Source: Scatophagus argus (lineage: Eukaryota; Chordata; Actinopteri; Scatophagidae). From it: a stretch of 64,000 nucleotides of DNA. Below are positions 1 to 10,023 of the stretch, piece after piece. The DNA is taken from assembly GCF_020382885.2 (NCBI RefSeq), contig NC_058506.1:21921318-21985317 (forward strand), written 5' to 3'. The first letter of the stretch is position 1. Every line of letters starts with the position of its first letter. The notes beneath the pieces are model-generated. The model saw nothing but the letters and a program-made list of their open reading frames with translations, was not told where the DNA came from and did no database searches. A program made the translations under genes and the position numbers.

Positions 1-900
1 GTTGAGTGAAAGAAATCCAACAAACCATAATGTGATTGCGATGTCTGACTCTGACGCCTTTCTGCAACCTCAGCTCTCCCTCTGCCGATAAATCTGGCCA
101 TGGCATAACGGAATTTGCATGCAGTTTTAATAAAGAATCTTTTTATGCAAAACAAATGGTTTGAGTTCAGAGGTTTTTCTTTGATGCTTCATGTCCGGTA
201 ATCTCTCATGTGATCTGGTCTGTGATCTCTGCTGTGGTTGTGTTGTATTTGCCTTCTACAGCTTCAATTTAAAGTCCACCTCCGATCAGACTGTGTTCTG
301 CTCATTGGAGGGTGATGTGTGCACTGTTTGACACTGGAAGTCAGTTTTCACATCCATCTGCTGAAGCAGGAACTTTTCTCTGGGCTTGACTGAAACCTGA
401 GTTTTACATGCACATAAGAGCAAGATTTCTGATGTTGCAACTAGACTGTAAGCCAGTTGTTGATGAATGAAAGACAAGTTTCAAGATGTTTATTGTCATG
501 TGCACAGGAAAAACACATCAGTTTGGACTAAACAATGAAATTCTGAATGTGATGTGGAAACATGAAGCCTCCAGAGCATGTAAGCTGACAATGTATTTTT
601 CTCTGAAGTAGAAAACATAGTGTTTGTACAAGTGAATTAAAGTAAAAAAATATGTGCCAATATCTCAAGAAAGACATTTTTTAACAGAGTTGCACTTTCT
701 GGAAAGACCATTTCATTTTGTTATTCAATATTAATATGCCTGGAAGGGATACTGAAGTGTAAATTCAGTTATTTTTCGGTCAGCTAAAAATATGACCAGA
801 ACATCCAGGATGCATTACTGTAACACACTCTTTCACATTCTTTGATCCTCCGAGACCTTCTTCCACAAGAGTTTAAAGTTTCATTAGTGGAACATGGCAG
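1..900. other. Non-coding flank left of the tRNA array
   Basis: AT-rich sequence without a recognisable exon, tRNA or long open frame. The only thing seen is a possible LINE 3' tail near 474-545, listed separately. From about 930 the sequence begins to resemble the spacer of the tRNA array, for example a decayed version of the block with 'acttcaagtcatttcagaac'. Confidence 0.5.
474..545 (-). mobile_element. Possible LINE 3'-end remnant
   Basis: Read on the - strand this stretch ends in 'tgacaataaacatcttgaaa', which has the layout of a teleost LINE 3' terminus: an ACAATAAA-type signal followed at once by a TTGAA-rich tail. The LINE 3' ends at 4183 and 50548 have the same layout. No coding part is attached, so this would be a very short 5'-truncated copy. 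The call rests on form only and could be chance. Confidence 0.35.
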
Positions 901-1115
901 CTTTTTGGCATGTATATAAAACTATTTACTTCAAGTCATTTTAGAACACCTATGCACAATCACAAGCTCTGCTTTCCTTTGCTCCATTGAGGAGGTAAAA
1001 GTTTGAAAAAGTGAGATATAACATGTCTGTGCAGAATCTTGGTCGATTGGGTCATCGTGACCAAAGGAGCATAAGTTTAAAAGCAAAGACGTTACACCTC
1101 TCATTCAAAAGCAAG

Positions 1116-1200
1116 TCCTTCCAGAGTTGAACCAGCAACCTAAGAATAACTGTTAATGTCTACCTACAGTTCTCTGCGCTACCAATCGAGCTATCAAAGG
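1116..1200 (-). pseudogene. Decayed tRNA-Tyr
   Basis: It aligns with the seven intact tRNA-Tyr genes over its whole length, including the intron region, but has lost several bases of the acceptor/T side ('ccttccagagttg' against 'ccttcgagccggagttg') and has many substitutions in the D and anticodon arms. It lies in the oldest, most diverged unit of the array. It is not expected to give a working tRNA. Confidence 0.8.
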
Positions 1201-1264
1201 GTCCAACCTTGCTGTCATTGCAGACTCACATGGACGTGAACATGAGAGGATTTCAGGCGATCAA

Positions 1265-1852
1265 GTGCCAAGTGTGAACGACTGGAGTCACATGAAGCAA
1301 AGTGTGGAAGATCCTTCAGTCTCCTGAGAAGGGACGCAGGACAGCGTTGCAGATTGGGGACAAGTGGTGTCAACCTTATAATACACTATGTAAGTAAAAC
1401 TATCTACTTCAAGTCATTTCAGAACACCTACGCACGACAGTCACAAGCGCCTCATGCTTAAGTGGTCTGTGCGCCAATGTTGACAGCAGTCACACAGTGT
1501 AGCACCGGATGTGGACACGCTTTTAGTGTCACAATAAATAAAGTAATGAAATCAGCTGCTTTTGCCTTTGTCCAGTCTAACAATAACAACAACAAAAAGC
1601 ACATCCTTCGAGCCGGAGTTGAACCAGCGACCTAAGGATAGCCGTTACTGCTCACCTACAGTCCTCCGCTCTACCAACTGAGCTATCGAAGGGTGCAGCC
1701 TTGCTGTCATTGCAGAGACTCACATGGACGTGAACACGAGAAGCCATGAAAAAGATTGCTTTGAAATCTTCACAGTCTGAACAGACACCAAAAGGCAGCA
1801 GCCCTCACATGGGAGACACCTGAATGACAAACATAGCAGCAAGTATTTGCTA
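1265..1852. repeat. Partial third copy of the array block
   Basis: This stretch matches 2767-3354 (shift 1502 bp) almost base for base, from 'gtgccaagtg' through the tRNA-Tyr to 'gcagcaagtatttgct'. It is therefore a part of the same unit that the two 4.25 kb blocks contain. After about 1852 it switches to the spacer type seen again near 10980, so the present arrangement is a mosaic. Confidence 0.8.
1604..1692 (-). tRNA. tRNA-Tyr (GTA), intron-containing
   Basis: On - the gene starts CCTTCGATAGCTCAGTTGG and ends GGCTCGAAGGA, so the 7 bp acceptor stem is perfect. The anticodon loop reads CTGTAG, giving anticodon GTA. A 16 nt intron (GTGAGCAGTAACGGCT) follows position 37, as in other eukaryotic tRNA-Tyr genes. 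The A box (TAGCTCAGTTGG) and the B box (GGTTCAACTCC) are present and a T5 terminator lies 5 nt downstream at 1594-1598. Confidence 0.95.
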
Positions 1853-1891
1853 AATTAGATGGCAAATGCAACGCAAATTTTAACTCAGTTG

Positions 1892-1974
1892 CGACGAGGA
1901 TGGGATTCGAAACCCACGCGTGCAGAGCACAATGGATTAGCAGTCCATCGCCTTAACCACTCGGCCACCTCGTC
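1892..1974 (-). tRNA. tRNA-Ser (GCT) with one extra base in the T arm
   Basis: It has the full class II fold: the D arm, anticodon loop CTGCTAA (GCT), long variable arm and acceptor stem GACGAGG/CCTCGTC. Compared with the gene at 6646-6727 it carries one extra A on the + strand in the T loop ('ttcgaaaccc' instead of 'ttcgaaccc'), making an 8 nt T loop and a spoiled B box. No T4 run lies just downstream. It may be a recent pseudogene. Confidence 0.7.
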
Positions 1975-2098
1975 TTGGTGGTGAGGATTGCAGGTGATCA
2001 ACCAGGGTGGTTTCATATCAGTCAGACAAACTTACGCTTCACTCAGCAGTTGCACTTAACTCAGCCGTTCTCACAATCCAAATGGGCAAGTAATGCAA

Positions 2099-2171
2099 GG
2101 GGAATTAGCTCAAATGGTAGAGCGCTCGCTTAGCATGCGAGAGGTAGCGGGATCGATGCCCGCATTCTCCA
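2099..2171 (+). tRNA. tRNA-Ala (AGC)
   Basis: A 73 nt gene that begins GGGGAATTAGCTCAAATGG and ends CCCGCATTCTCCA. The anticodon loop TTAGCAT gives AGC (read as IGC). The A box, the Ala-type B box (GGGATCGATGCC) and the G3-type acceptor stem of cytosolic tRNA-Ala are intact. The sequence is, from memory, the same as a common vertebrate tRNA-Ala(AGC). A short T4 run follows in 'tttgcttttg'. Confidence 0.96.
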
Positions 2172-2453
2172 AAGGTGTTTGCTTTTGAACTAAGTGTGGA
2201 AGATCCTTCAATCTCCTGAGAGGGGACGCAGGACAGCGTTGCAGATTGGGGACAAGTGGTGTCAACCTTATTCCTGCTGCTGTTAGACTGTATAATTCGA
2301 CTGTATAAGGGTGCAGTCTTGCTGGCATTGCAGAGACTCACATTGCAGGTGATCAACCAGGGTGGTTTCATATCAGTCAGACAAACTTACACTTCACTCA
2401 GCAGTTGCACTCAACTCAGTCGTTCTTAGAATCCAAATGGACAAGTAATGCAA

Positions 2454-2526
2454 GGGGAATTAGCTCAAATGGTAGAGCGCTCGCTTAGCATGCGAGAGGT
2501 AGCGGGATCGATGCCCGCATTCTCCA
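2454..2526 (+). tRNA. tRNA-Ala (AGC)
   Basis: Same 73 nt sequence as the gene at 2099, with intact A and B boxes and anticodon AGC. The flank downstream ('aaaggtgtctgctttt') supplies a T4 terminator. Its twin in block 2 is at 6852. The 280 bp between this gene and the one at 2099 hold only spacer. Confidence 0.96.
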
Positions 2527-3105
2527 AAGGTGTCTGCTTTTAAGCTAAAGGTTTGACCTGCCCAGCCAAAACAGGTGGCTGCCAGGTAGTTGAATGGGTT
2601 GTTGTTCCACGTAGCTATCGTGCGACTCGTTAGTCTCATGTGTCCAGGTGTTAATGACTTGACTCGCCACCCTATGGCTATGGGGGGACGGCTTATTCAG
2701 TTCTGACGGTCTGGTGGGGAAACACAGGTGTCTGACCTCTGGTGCTGATGTCACGGGGATTGTGTGGTGCCAAGTGTGAATGACTGGAGTCACATGAAGC
2801 AAAGTGTGGAAGATCCTTCAGTCTCCTGAGAAGGGACGCAGGACAGCGTTGCAGATTGGGGACAAGTGGTGTCAACCTTATAATACACTATGTAAGTAAA
2901 ACTATCTACTTCAAGTCATTTCAGAACACCTACGCACGACAGTCACAAGCGCCTCATGCTTAAGTGGTCTGTGCGCCAATGTTGACAGCGGTCACACAGT
3001 GTAGCACCGGATGTGGACACGCTTTTGGTGTCAAAATAAATAAAGTAATGAAATCAGCTGCTTTTGTCTTTGTCCAGTCTAACAATAACAACAACAAAAA
3101 GCACA

Positions 3106-3194
3106 TCCTTCGAGCCGGAGTCGAACCAGCGACCTAAGGATAGCCGTTACTGCTCACCTACAGTCCTCCGCTCTACCAACTGAGCTATCGAAGG
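3106..3194 (-). tRNA. tRNA-Tyr (GTA), intron-containing
   Basis: Full-length gene with the same 16 nt intron as the copy at 1604, but with the canonical B box GGTTCGACTCC instead of GGTTCAACTCC. T5 terminator just downstream on -. Its twin is at 7504. Confidence 0.95.
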
Positions 3195-3444
3195 GTGCAG
3201 CCTTACTGTCATTGCAGAGACTCACGTGGACGTGAACACGAGAAGCCATGAAAAAGATTGCTTTGAAATCTTCACAGTCTAAACAGACACCAAAAGGCAG
3301 CAGCCCTCACATGGGAGACACCTGAATGACAAACATAGCAGCAAGTATTTGCTTCAAATCAGATGGCAAGTGTAGCATGAATTTTGGAAAGAGCATCATA
3401 GCTCTTTGGTATGCAGGTGTGGCTTGGGAGAGATAACTCTGTGG

Positions 3445-3512
3445 CGACAAGGATGGGATTCTAACCCACGCGTGCAAAACACAATGGATTAGCAGTCCAT
3501 CGCCACCTCGTC
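3445..3512 (-). pseudogene. tRNA-Ser (GCT) pseudogene, D arm deleted
   Basis: Aligned with the intact gene at 6646, it lacks 14 nt that include most of the D arm ('catcgccacctcg' replaces 'catcgccttaaccactcggccacctcg'). It also has substitutions in the T arm ('gattctaaccc') and variable arm ('gcaaaacac'). The deletion lies between two 'gcc' triplets, so slippage or short-repeat recombination could have made it. Its twin is at 7843. Confidence 0.85.
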
Positions 3513-3630
3513 TTGGCAGTGAGGATTGCAGGTGATCAACCAGGGTAGTTTCATGTCAGTCAGACAAACTTACACTTCACTCAGCAGTTAACTCAGCCGT
3601 TCTCACAATCCAAATGAGCAAGTAACATGT

Positions 3631-3703
3631 GGGGAATTAGCTCAAATGGTAGAGCGCTCGCTTAGCATGCGAGAGGTAGCGGGATCGATGCCCGCATTCT
3701 CCA
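3631..3703 (+). tRNA. tRNA-Ala (AGC)
   Basis: Intact 73 nt copy, same sequence as the gene at 2099. It is followed by 'gtggagtttgttttc', which contains a T4 terminator. Its twin is at 8029. Confidence 0.96.
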
Positions 3704-3878
3704 GTGGAGTTTGTTTTCTTCAGTTCTGCTGAGCAGGTAAAAGTTTGAAAACTGAGACATAAAATGTCTTTGGAGAATCTCAGCTACCAGAGACTCACGT
3801 GGAGTTGAGTAAGGGCGGGGATCAAATCAATTGCTTTTGCCTTTGTGAAGTCTAACAATAACAACAACAAAAAGCACA

Positions 3879-3967
3879 TCCTTCGAGCCGGAGTTGAACC
3901 AGCGACCTAAGGATAGCCGTTACTGCTCACCTACAGTCCTCCGCTCTACCAACTGAGCTATCGAAGG
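3879..3967 (-). tRNA. tRNA-Tyr (GTA), intron-containing
   Basis: Intact 89 nt gene with the 16 nt intron and the B-box variant GGTTCAACTCC, as at 1604. T5 terminator just downstream on -. Its twin is at 8277. Confidence 0.95.
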
Positions 3968-4019
3968 GTGCAGCCTTACTGTCATTGCAGAGACTCACGT
4001 GGACGTGGACACGGACGTA

Positions 4020-4059
4020 TGCAGAGCATAATGGATTGGCAGTCCATCACCACCTTGTC
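4020..4059 (-). pseudogene. tRNA-Ser 5'-half remnant fused to Tyr spacer
   Basis: About 40 nt matching the acceptor, anticodon and part of the variable arm of tRNA-Ser(GCT). It carries the same 14 nt D-arm deletion and a changed anticodon loop ('ggattggcagtcc' for 'ggattagcagtcc'). The T arm is missing: the spacer next to the Tyr gene runs straight into it at 'cggacgtatgcagagc'. Its twin is at 8418. Confidence 0.75.
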
Positions 4060-4182
4060 TTGGTGGTGAGGACTGCAGGTGATCAACCAGGGTGGTTTCA
4101 TATCAGTCAGACGAACTTACACTTCACTCAGCAGTTGCACTTGACTCAGTCATTCTTAGAATCCAAACGCACAGACAATGCA

Positions 4183-4308
4183 TTCAAGATTCAAGATTCA
4201 AGAGTCTTTATTGTCATTATGCAAGCATAACAAAATTTTGTGCAGATTCTCGGCTTAAAAGCACATCTTTATAGATGGCAGCAGAAATTAAAATAGCACA
4301 CTTAAGAG

Positions 4309-4343
<35 letters not shown>

Positions 4344-5573
4344 TAAAATACAAGATGAGGTAGATATACAAATGAGGTAGATATACAAAATGAGGTAGAT
4401 AAAAGTGCACTTAGTGACAGTCTGTGGTATGCTGTGTGTGTGTATGCGGCTAGACGGGGGAGGGTGAAGTCGTGTGTGAAGTCCTGTATGGGGGTGGGAC
4501 GTGAGTGTGTCACTGTAGGGGGGTTATTGCTTTAACAGCTCTGGGGAAGAAGCTGTCCCTGAGTCTGTTGGTGTTGGTTTTAATGTTCCTGTACCCAAAC
4601 AGTTCGTTGCCCGGGTGGGTGGGGTCTGTGGCAATGCGTCTTGCCTTCTTCTGGACTCGGGCAGTGTAAACTGAGTCCAGATCTGGTAGACTGCAGCCCA
4701 CAATCCCCTGTGCTGTCCTCACCACCCGGGCTAAGTCCTTCCTGTCCTGAGCTGTGCAACTGCCATACCACACAGTCACACTGAGACACAGGATGCTTTC
4801 GATTGTGGCTCTGTAAAAGTTCACGAGCAGCTGAGTAGACAGTCCAGTCCGTGTCAACTTCCTGAGAAAGAAGAGCCGTTGTTGGGCCTTTTTCACCAGG
4901 TGTGAGGTGTTCACTGACCAGGAGAGGTCAGAGGAAATATGGATGCCCAGGAACTTAATGCTGTCCACCCGCTCAACCGCCTCCCCAAGTATACAGACGG
5001 GAGCGTGATCGGTCTTCCTGGACCTCCTGTAGTCCACTATGACCTCCTTGGTCTTACTGATGTTCAGGATGAGGTTGTTCCTGGAACACCACTGTGTCAG
5101 GTTCTGGACCTCGTCTCTGTAGTGGGTCTCATCATTGTTAGATATGAGACCCACCACAGTGGTGTCGTCCGCAAACTTAACGACCATGTTTGTGGGATGG
5201 ATAGCAGAGCAGTCGTGTGTGTACAGTGTGAATAAGGCAGGGCTGAGTACACAACCCTGCGGCGTGCCAGTGTTGAGGATCAGTGGGGCGGATGTAGAGT
5301 CCCCTATCCTCACCACCTGGGGCCTGTTGGTGAGGAAGTCCCTGATCCACGAGCAGAGTGAAGCTGACAAACCCAGGTTGTGGAGCTTCAGGGCCAGCAT
5401 ATCCGGGGGGACGGTGTTGAAAGCCGAGCTGAAGTCCACAAATAGCATCCTAACATATGTGTTAGGATGCTGCAGGTGAGTCAGGGCCGTATGAAGTGCT
5501 AGCGAGACGGCATCCTCCGTAGAACGGTTCTTCCTGTAGGCAAACTGCAAACTGTCCAGGCCAACAGGGATGG
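4183..5573 (-). mobile_element. 5'-truncated Rex1-like LINE, copy 1
   Basis: On - this carries the C-terminal part of a non-LTR reverse transcriptase, starting within the fingers ('[15 protein letters not shown]'). The active-site motif FADDTT, the PQGCVLSP motif and the thumb ('[13 protein letters not shown]') are seen, and the frame is open to about 4520. A 3' UTR with a (TA)n run follows, ending in an ACAATAAAG signal and TTGAATC repeats at the left edge. The endonuclease and N-terminal parts are missing. The clade (Rex1/Babar, near CR1 and L2) is judged from memory of similar fish proteins. No simple target site duplication is seen. Confidence 0.85.
4310..4338. repeat. (TA)n microsatellite in LINE 3' UTR
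   Basis: About 14 TA units inside the LINE 3' UTR. The block 2 copy is one unit longer, which is one of the two length differences between the blocks. Confidence 0.9.
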
Positions 5574-5622
5574 TTGCACTTAACTCAGCCATTCTCACAA
5601 TCCAAATGGGCAAGTAACACAA

Positions 5623-5695
5623 GGGGAATTAGCTCAAATGGTAGAGCGCTCGCTTAGCATGCGAGAGGTAGCGGGATCGATGCCCGCATTCTCCA
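5623..5695 (+). tRNA. tRNA-Ala (AGC)
   Basis: Intact 73 nt copy. It starts about 50 bp from the truncated 5' end of the LINE, so its upstream spacer is replaced by LINE sequence beyond that point. T4 terminator in 'gtttgttttc'. Its twin is at 10024. Confidence 0.96.
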
Positions 5696-5968
5696 GTGGA
5701 GTTTGTTTTCTTCAGTTCTACTGAGCAGGTAAAAGTTTGAAAACTGAGACATAAAATGTCTTTGGAGAATCTCAGCTACCAGCTCCCTGTGGAGTTGAGT
5801 CAGGGCGATTAGACTTGGTTGTCGACTCGTGAAGATGTTTCAGCTCTCATCCAAGAGGTCTGTGTAGATTTTCAGTCAAGCAGGTCATCTTGTGTCGAAG
5901 AGCTTGTGGGGATCAAATCAATAGATTTGCCTTTGTCCAGTCTAACAATAACATCAACAAAAAGCACA

Positions 5969-6057
5969 TCCTTCGAGCCGGAGTTGAACCAGCGACCTAA
6001 GGATAGCCGTTACTGCTCCCCTACAGTCCTCCGCTCTACCAACTGAGCTATCGAAGG
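5969..6057 (-). tRNA. tRNA-Tyr (GTA), intron-containing
   Basis: Intact gene whose intron begins GGGAGC rather than GTGAGC, one base different from the other Tyr introns. The exons are unchanged. T5 terminator downstream on -. Its twin is at 10370. Confidence 0.95.
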
Positions 6058-6109
6058 GTGCAGCCTTACTGTCATTGCAGAGACTCACATGGACGTGGAC
6101 ACGGACGTA

Positions 6110-6149
6110 TGCAGAGCACAATGGATTGGCAGTCCATCACCACCTCGTC
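6110..6149 (-). pseudogene. tRNA-Ser 5'-half remnant fused to Tyr spacer
   Basis: Same fused structure as the remnant at 4020, with an intact 'cacctcgtc' acceptor side. Lacks the T arm and the D-arm bases. Its twin is at 10511. Confidence 0.75.
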
Positions 6150-6273
6150 TTGGTGGTGAGGACTGCAGGTGATCAACCAGGGTGGTTTCATATCAGTCAG
6201 ACAAACTTACGCTTCACTCAGCAGTTGCACTTGACTCAGTCATTCTTAGAATCCAAATGCACAGGCAGTGCAT

Positions 6274-6346
6274 GGGGAATTAGCTCAAATGGTAGAGCGC
6301 TCGCTTAGCATGCGAGAGGTAGCGGGATCGATGCCCGCATTCTCCA
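6274..6346 (+). tRNA. tRNA-Ala (AGC)
   Basis: Intact 73 nt copy. The bases just upstream ('cacaggcagtgcat') are the uninterrupted form of the flank that borders the LINE at 4183. T4 terminator in 'gtttgttttc'. Its twin is at 10675. Confidence 0.96.
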
Positions 6347-6645
6347 GTGGAGTTTGTTTTCTTCAGTTCTGCTGAGCAGGTAAAAGTTTGAAAACTGAGA
6401 CATAAAATGTCTTTGGAGAATCTCAGCTACCAGAGACTCACGTGGACGTGAACACGAGAAGCCATGAAAAAGATTGCTTTGAAATCTTCACAGTCTGAAC
6501 AGACACCAAAAGGCAGCAGCCCTCACGTGGGAGACACCTGAATGACAAACATAGCAGCAAGTATTTGCTTCAAATCAAATGGCAAGTGATTTTTGGCAAA
6601 AACATCATAGTACCTTGGCATGTACAAGGAAAGATGACTCTGTTG

Positions 6646-6727
6646 CGACGAGGATGGGATTCGAACCCACGCGTGCAGAGCACAATGGATTAGCAGTCCA
6701 TCGCCTTAACCACTCGGCCACCTCGTC
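6646..6727 (-). tRNA. tRNA-Ser (GCT), the only intact copy
   Basis: An 82 nt class II tRNA: acceptor GACGAGG/CCTCGTC with G discriminator, D arm GGCCGAGTGGTTAAGGC, anticodon loop CTGCTAA (GCT), long variable arm, and B box GGTTCGAATCC. It lies in the 153 bp between the two 4.25 kb blocks, so it is single copy here. The nearest T5 run on - is about 44 nt downstream (6598-6602), further than for the Tyr genes. Confidence 0.94.
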
Positions 6728-6851
6728 CTGGTGGTGAGGATTGCAGGTGATCAACCAGGGTGGTTTCATATCAGTCAGACAAACTTACACTTCACTCAGC
6801 AGTTGCACTCAACTCAGTCGTTCTTAGAATCCAAATGGACAAGTAATGCAA

Positions 6852-6924
6852 GGGGAATTAGCTCAAATGGTAGAGCGCTCGCTTAGCATGCGAGAGGTAG
6901 CGGGATCGATGCCCGCATTCTCCA
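6852..6924 (+). tRNA. tRNA-Ala (AGC)
   Basis: Intact 73 nt copy, twin of 2454, with the same flanks. Confidence 0.96.
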
Positions 6925-7503
6925 AAGGTGTCTGCTTTTAAGCTAAAGGTTTGACCTGCCCAGCCAAAACAGGTGGCTGCCAGGTAGGTGAATGGGTTGT
7001 TGTTCCACGTAGCTATCGTGCGACTCGTTAGTCTCATGTGTCCAGGTGTTAATGACTTGACTCGCCACCCTATGGCTATGGGGGGACGGCTTATTCAGTT
7101 CTGACGGTCTGGTGGGGAAACACAGGTGTCTGACCTCTGGTGCTGATGTCACGGGGATTGTGTGGTGCCAAGTGTGAACGACTGGAGTCACATGAAGCAA
7201 AGTGTGGATGATCCTTCAGTCTCCTGAGAAGGGACGCAGGACAGCGTTGCAGATTGGGGACAAGTGGTGTCAACCTTATAATACACTATGTAAGTAAAAC
7301 TATCTACTTCAAGTCATTTCAGAACACCTACGCACGACAGTCACAAGCGCCTCATGCTTAAGTGGTCTGTGCGCCAATGTTGACAGCGGTCACACAGTGT
7401 AGCACCGGATGTGGACACGCTTTTGGTGTCAAAATAAATAAAGTAATGAAATCAGCTGCTTTTGCCTTTGTCCAGTCTAACAATAACAACAACAAAAAGC
7501 ACA

Positions 7504-7592
7504 TCCTTCGAGCCGGAGTCGAACCAGCGACCTAAGGATAGCCGTTACTGCTCACCTACAGTCCTCCGCTCTACCAACTGAGCTATCGAAGG
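7504..7592 (-). tRNA. tRNA-Tyr (GTA), intron-containing
   Basis: Intact, twin of 3106, with the canonical GGTTCGACTCC B box and T5 terminator. Confidence 0.95.
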
Positions 7593-7842
7593 GTGCAGGC
7601 TTACTGTCATTGCAGAGACTCACGTGGACGTGAACACGAGAAGCCATGAAAAAGATTGCTTTGAAATCTTCACAGTCTAAACAGACACCAAAAGGCAGCA
7701 GCCCTCACATGGGAGACACCTGAATGACAAACATAGCAGCAAGTATTTGCTTCAAATCAGATGGCAAGTGTAGCATGAATTTTGGAAAGAGCATCATAGC
7801 TCTTTGGTATGCAGGTGTGGCTTGGGAGAGATAACTCTGTGG

Positions 7843-7910
7843 CGACAAGGATGGGATTCTAACCCACGCGTGCAAAACACAATGGATTAGCAGTCCATCG
7901 CCACCTCGTC
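7843..7910 (-). pseudogene. tRNA-Ser (GCT) pseudogene, D arm deleted
   Basis: Twin of 3445, with the same 14 nt deletion and substitutions, so it was already broken before the block was duplicated. Confidence 0.85.
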
Positions 7911-8028
7911 TTGGCAGTGAGGATTGCAGGTGATCAACCAGGGTAGTTTCATGTCAGTCAGACAAACTTACACTTCACTCAGCAGTTAACTCAGCCGTTC
8001 TCACAATCCAAATGAGCAAGTAACATGT

Positions 8029-8101
8029 GGGGAATTAGCTCAAATGGTAGAGCGCTCGCTTAGCATGCGAGAGGTAGCGGGATCGATGCCCGCATTCTCC
8101 A
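8029..8101 (+). tRNA. tRNA-Ala (AGC)
   Basis: Intact 73 nt copy, twin of 3631. Confidence 0.96.
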
Positions 8102-8276
8102 GTGGAGTTTGTTTTCTTCAGTTCTGCTGAGCAGGTAAAAGTTTGAAAACTGAGACATAAAATGTCTTTGGAGAATCTCAGCTACCAGAGACTCACGTGG
8201 AGTTGAGTAAGGGCGGGGATCAAATCAATTGCTTTTGCCTTTGTGAAGTCTAACAATAACAACAACAAAAAGCACA

Positions 8277-8365
8277 TCCTTCGAGCCGGAGTTGAACCAG
8301 CGACCTAAGGATAGCCGTTACTGCTCACCTACAGTCCTCCGCTCTACCAACTGAGCTATCGAAGG
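8277..8365 (-). tRNA. tRNA-Tyr (GTA), intron-containing
   Basis: Intact, twin of 3879, with the GGTTCAACTCC B-box variant. Confidence 0.95.
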
Positions 8366-8417
8366 GTGCAGCCTTACTGTCATTGCAGAGACTCACGTGG
8401 ACGTGGACACGGACGTA

Positions 8418-8457
8418 TGCAGAGCATAATGGATTGGCAGTCCATCACCACCTTGTC
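8418..8457 (-). pseudogene. tRNA-Ser 5'-half remnant
   Basis: Twin of 4020, including the 'caccttgtc' substitution in the acceptor side. Confidence 0.75.
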
Positions 8458-8580
8458 TTGGTGGTGAGGACTGCAGGTGATCAACCAGGGTGGTTTCATA
8501 TCAGTCAGACGAACTTACACTTCACTCAGCAGTTGCACTTGACTCAGTCATTCTTAGAATCCAAACGCACAGACAATGCA

Positions 8581-8706
8581 TTCAAGATTCAAGATTCAAG
8601 AGTCTTTATTGTCATTATGCAAGCATAACAAAATTTTGTGCAGATTCTCGGCTTAAAAGCACATCTTTATAGATGGCAGCAGAAATTAAAATAGCACACT
8701 TAAGAG

Positions 8707-8743
<37 letters not shown>

Positions 8744-9974
8744 TAAAATACAAGATGAGGTAGATATACAAATGAGGTAGATATACAAAATGAGGTAGAT
8801 AAAAGTGCACTTAGTGACAGTCTGTGGTATGCTGTGTGTGTGTATGCGGCTAGACGGGGGAGGGTGAAGTCGTGTGTGAAGTCCTGTATGGGGGTGGGAC
8901 GTGAGTGTTTCACTGTAGGGGGGGTTATTGCTTTAACAGCTCTGGGGAAGAAGCTGTCCCTGAGTCTGTTGGTGTTGGTTTTAATGTTCCTGTACCCAAA
9001 CAGTTCGTTGCCCGGGTGGGTGGGGTCTGTGGCAATGCGTCTTGCCTTCTTCTGGACTCGGGCAGTGTAAACTGAGTCCAGATCTGGTAGACTGCAGCCC
9101 ACAATCCCCTGTGCTGTCCTCACCACCCGGGCTAAGTCCTTCCTGTCCTGAGCTGTGCAACTGCCATACCACACAGTCACACTGAGACACAGGATGCTTT
9201 CGATTGTGGCTCTGTAAAAGTTCACGAGCAGCTGAGTAGACAGTCCAGTCCGTGTCAACTTCCTGAGAAAGAAGAGCCGTTGTTGGGCCTTTTTCACCAG
9301 GTGTGAGGTGTTCACTGACCAGGAGAGGTCAGAGGAAATATGGATGCCCAGGAACTTAATGCTGTCCACCCGCTCAACCGCCTCCCCAAGTATACAGACG
9401 GGAGCGTGATCGGTCTTCCTGGACCTCCTGTAGTCCACTATGACCTCCTTGGTCTTACTGATGTTCAGGATGAGGTTGTTCCTGGAACACCACTGTGTCA
9501 GGTTCTGGACCTCGTCTCTGTAGTGGGTCTCATCATTGTTAGATATGAGACCCACCACAGTGGTGTCGTCCGCAAACTTAACGACCATGTTTGTGGGATG
9601 GATAGCAGAGCAGTCGTGTGTGTACAGTGTGAATAAGGCAGGGCTGAGTACACAACCCTGCGGCGTGCCAGTGTTGAGGATCAGTGGGGCGGATGTAGAG
9701 TCCCCTATCCTCACCACCTGGGGCCTGTTGGTGAGGAAGTCCCTGATCCACGAGCAGAGTGAAGCTGACAAACCCAGGTTGTGGAGCTTCAGGGCCAGCA
9801 TATCCGGGGGGACGGTGTTGAAAGCCGAGCTGAAGTCCACAAATAGCATCCTAACATATGTGTTAGGATGCTGCAGGTGAGTCAGGGCCGTATGAAGTGC
9901 TAGCGAGACGGCATCCTCCGTAGAACGGTTCTTCCTGTAGGCAAACTGCAAACTGTCCAGGCCAACAGGGATGG
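8581..9974 (-). mobile_element. 5'-truncated Rex1-like LINE, copy 2
   Basis: Same insertion as 4183-5573, with identical ends and flanks, so it was copied with the block rather than inserted again. It has one more TA unit and one more G (near 8922) than copy 1. The extra G shifts the frame after the last RT residues, so the open frame runs on through the 3' UTR to about 8686. That makes the predicted peptide longer without adding LINE domains. Confidence 0.85.
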
Positions 9975-10023
9975 TTGCACTTAACTCAGCCATTCTCACA
10001 ATCCAAATGGGCAAGTAACACAA

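Larger units (their letters stand above)
2342..6586. repeat. 4.25 kb block, copy 1 of a near-identical duplication
   Basis: Matches 6740-10987 with a constant shift of 4398 bp up to the LINE and 4401 bp after it. I could find only a handful of single-base differences by eye, plus two small length changes inside the LINE: one TA unit and one G. It holds four tRNA-Ala, three tRNA-Tyr, one tRNA-Ser pseudogene, two tRNA-Ser fragments and one LINE. Boundaries are where the copies stop matching. Confidence 0.92.

Noticed and set aside
4939-5479. Open frames on + across the array LINE, repeated at 9340-9880
   Set aside because: They are the reverse complement of the reverse transcriptase frame and show no protein similarity.
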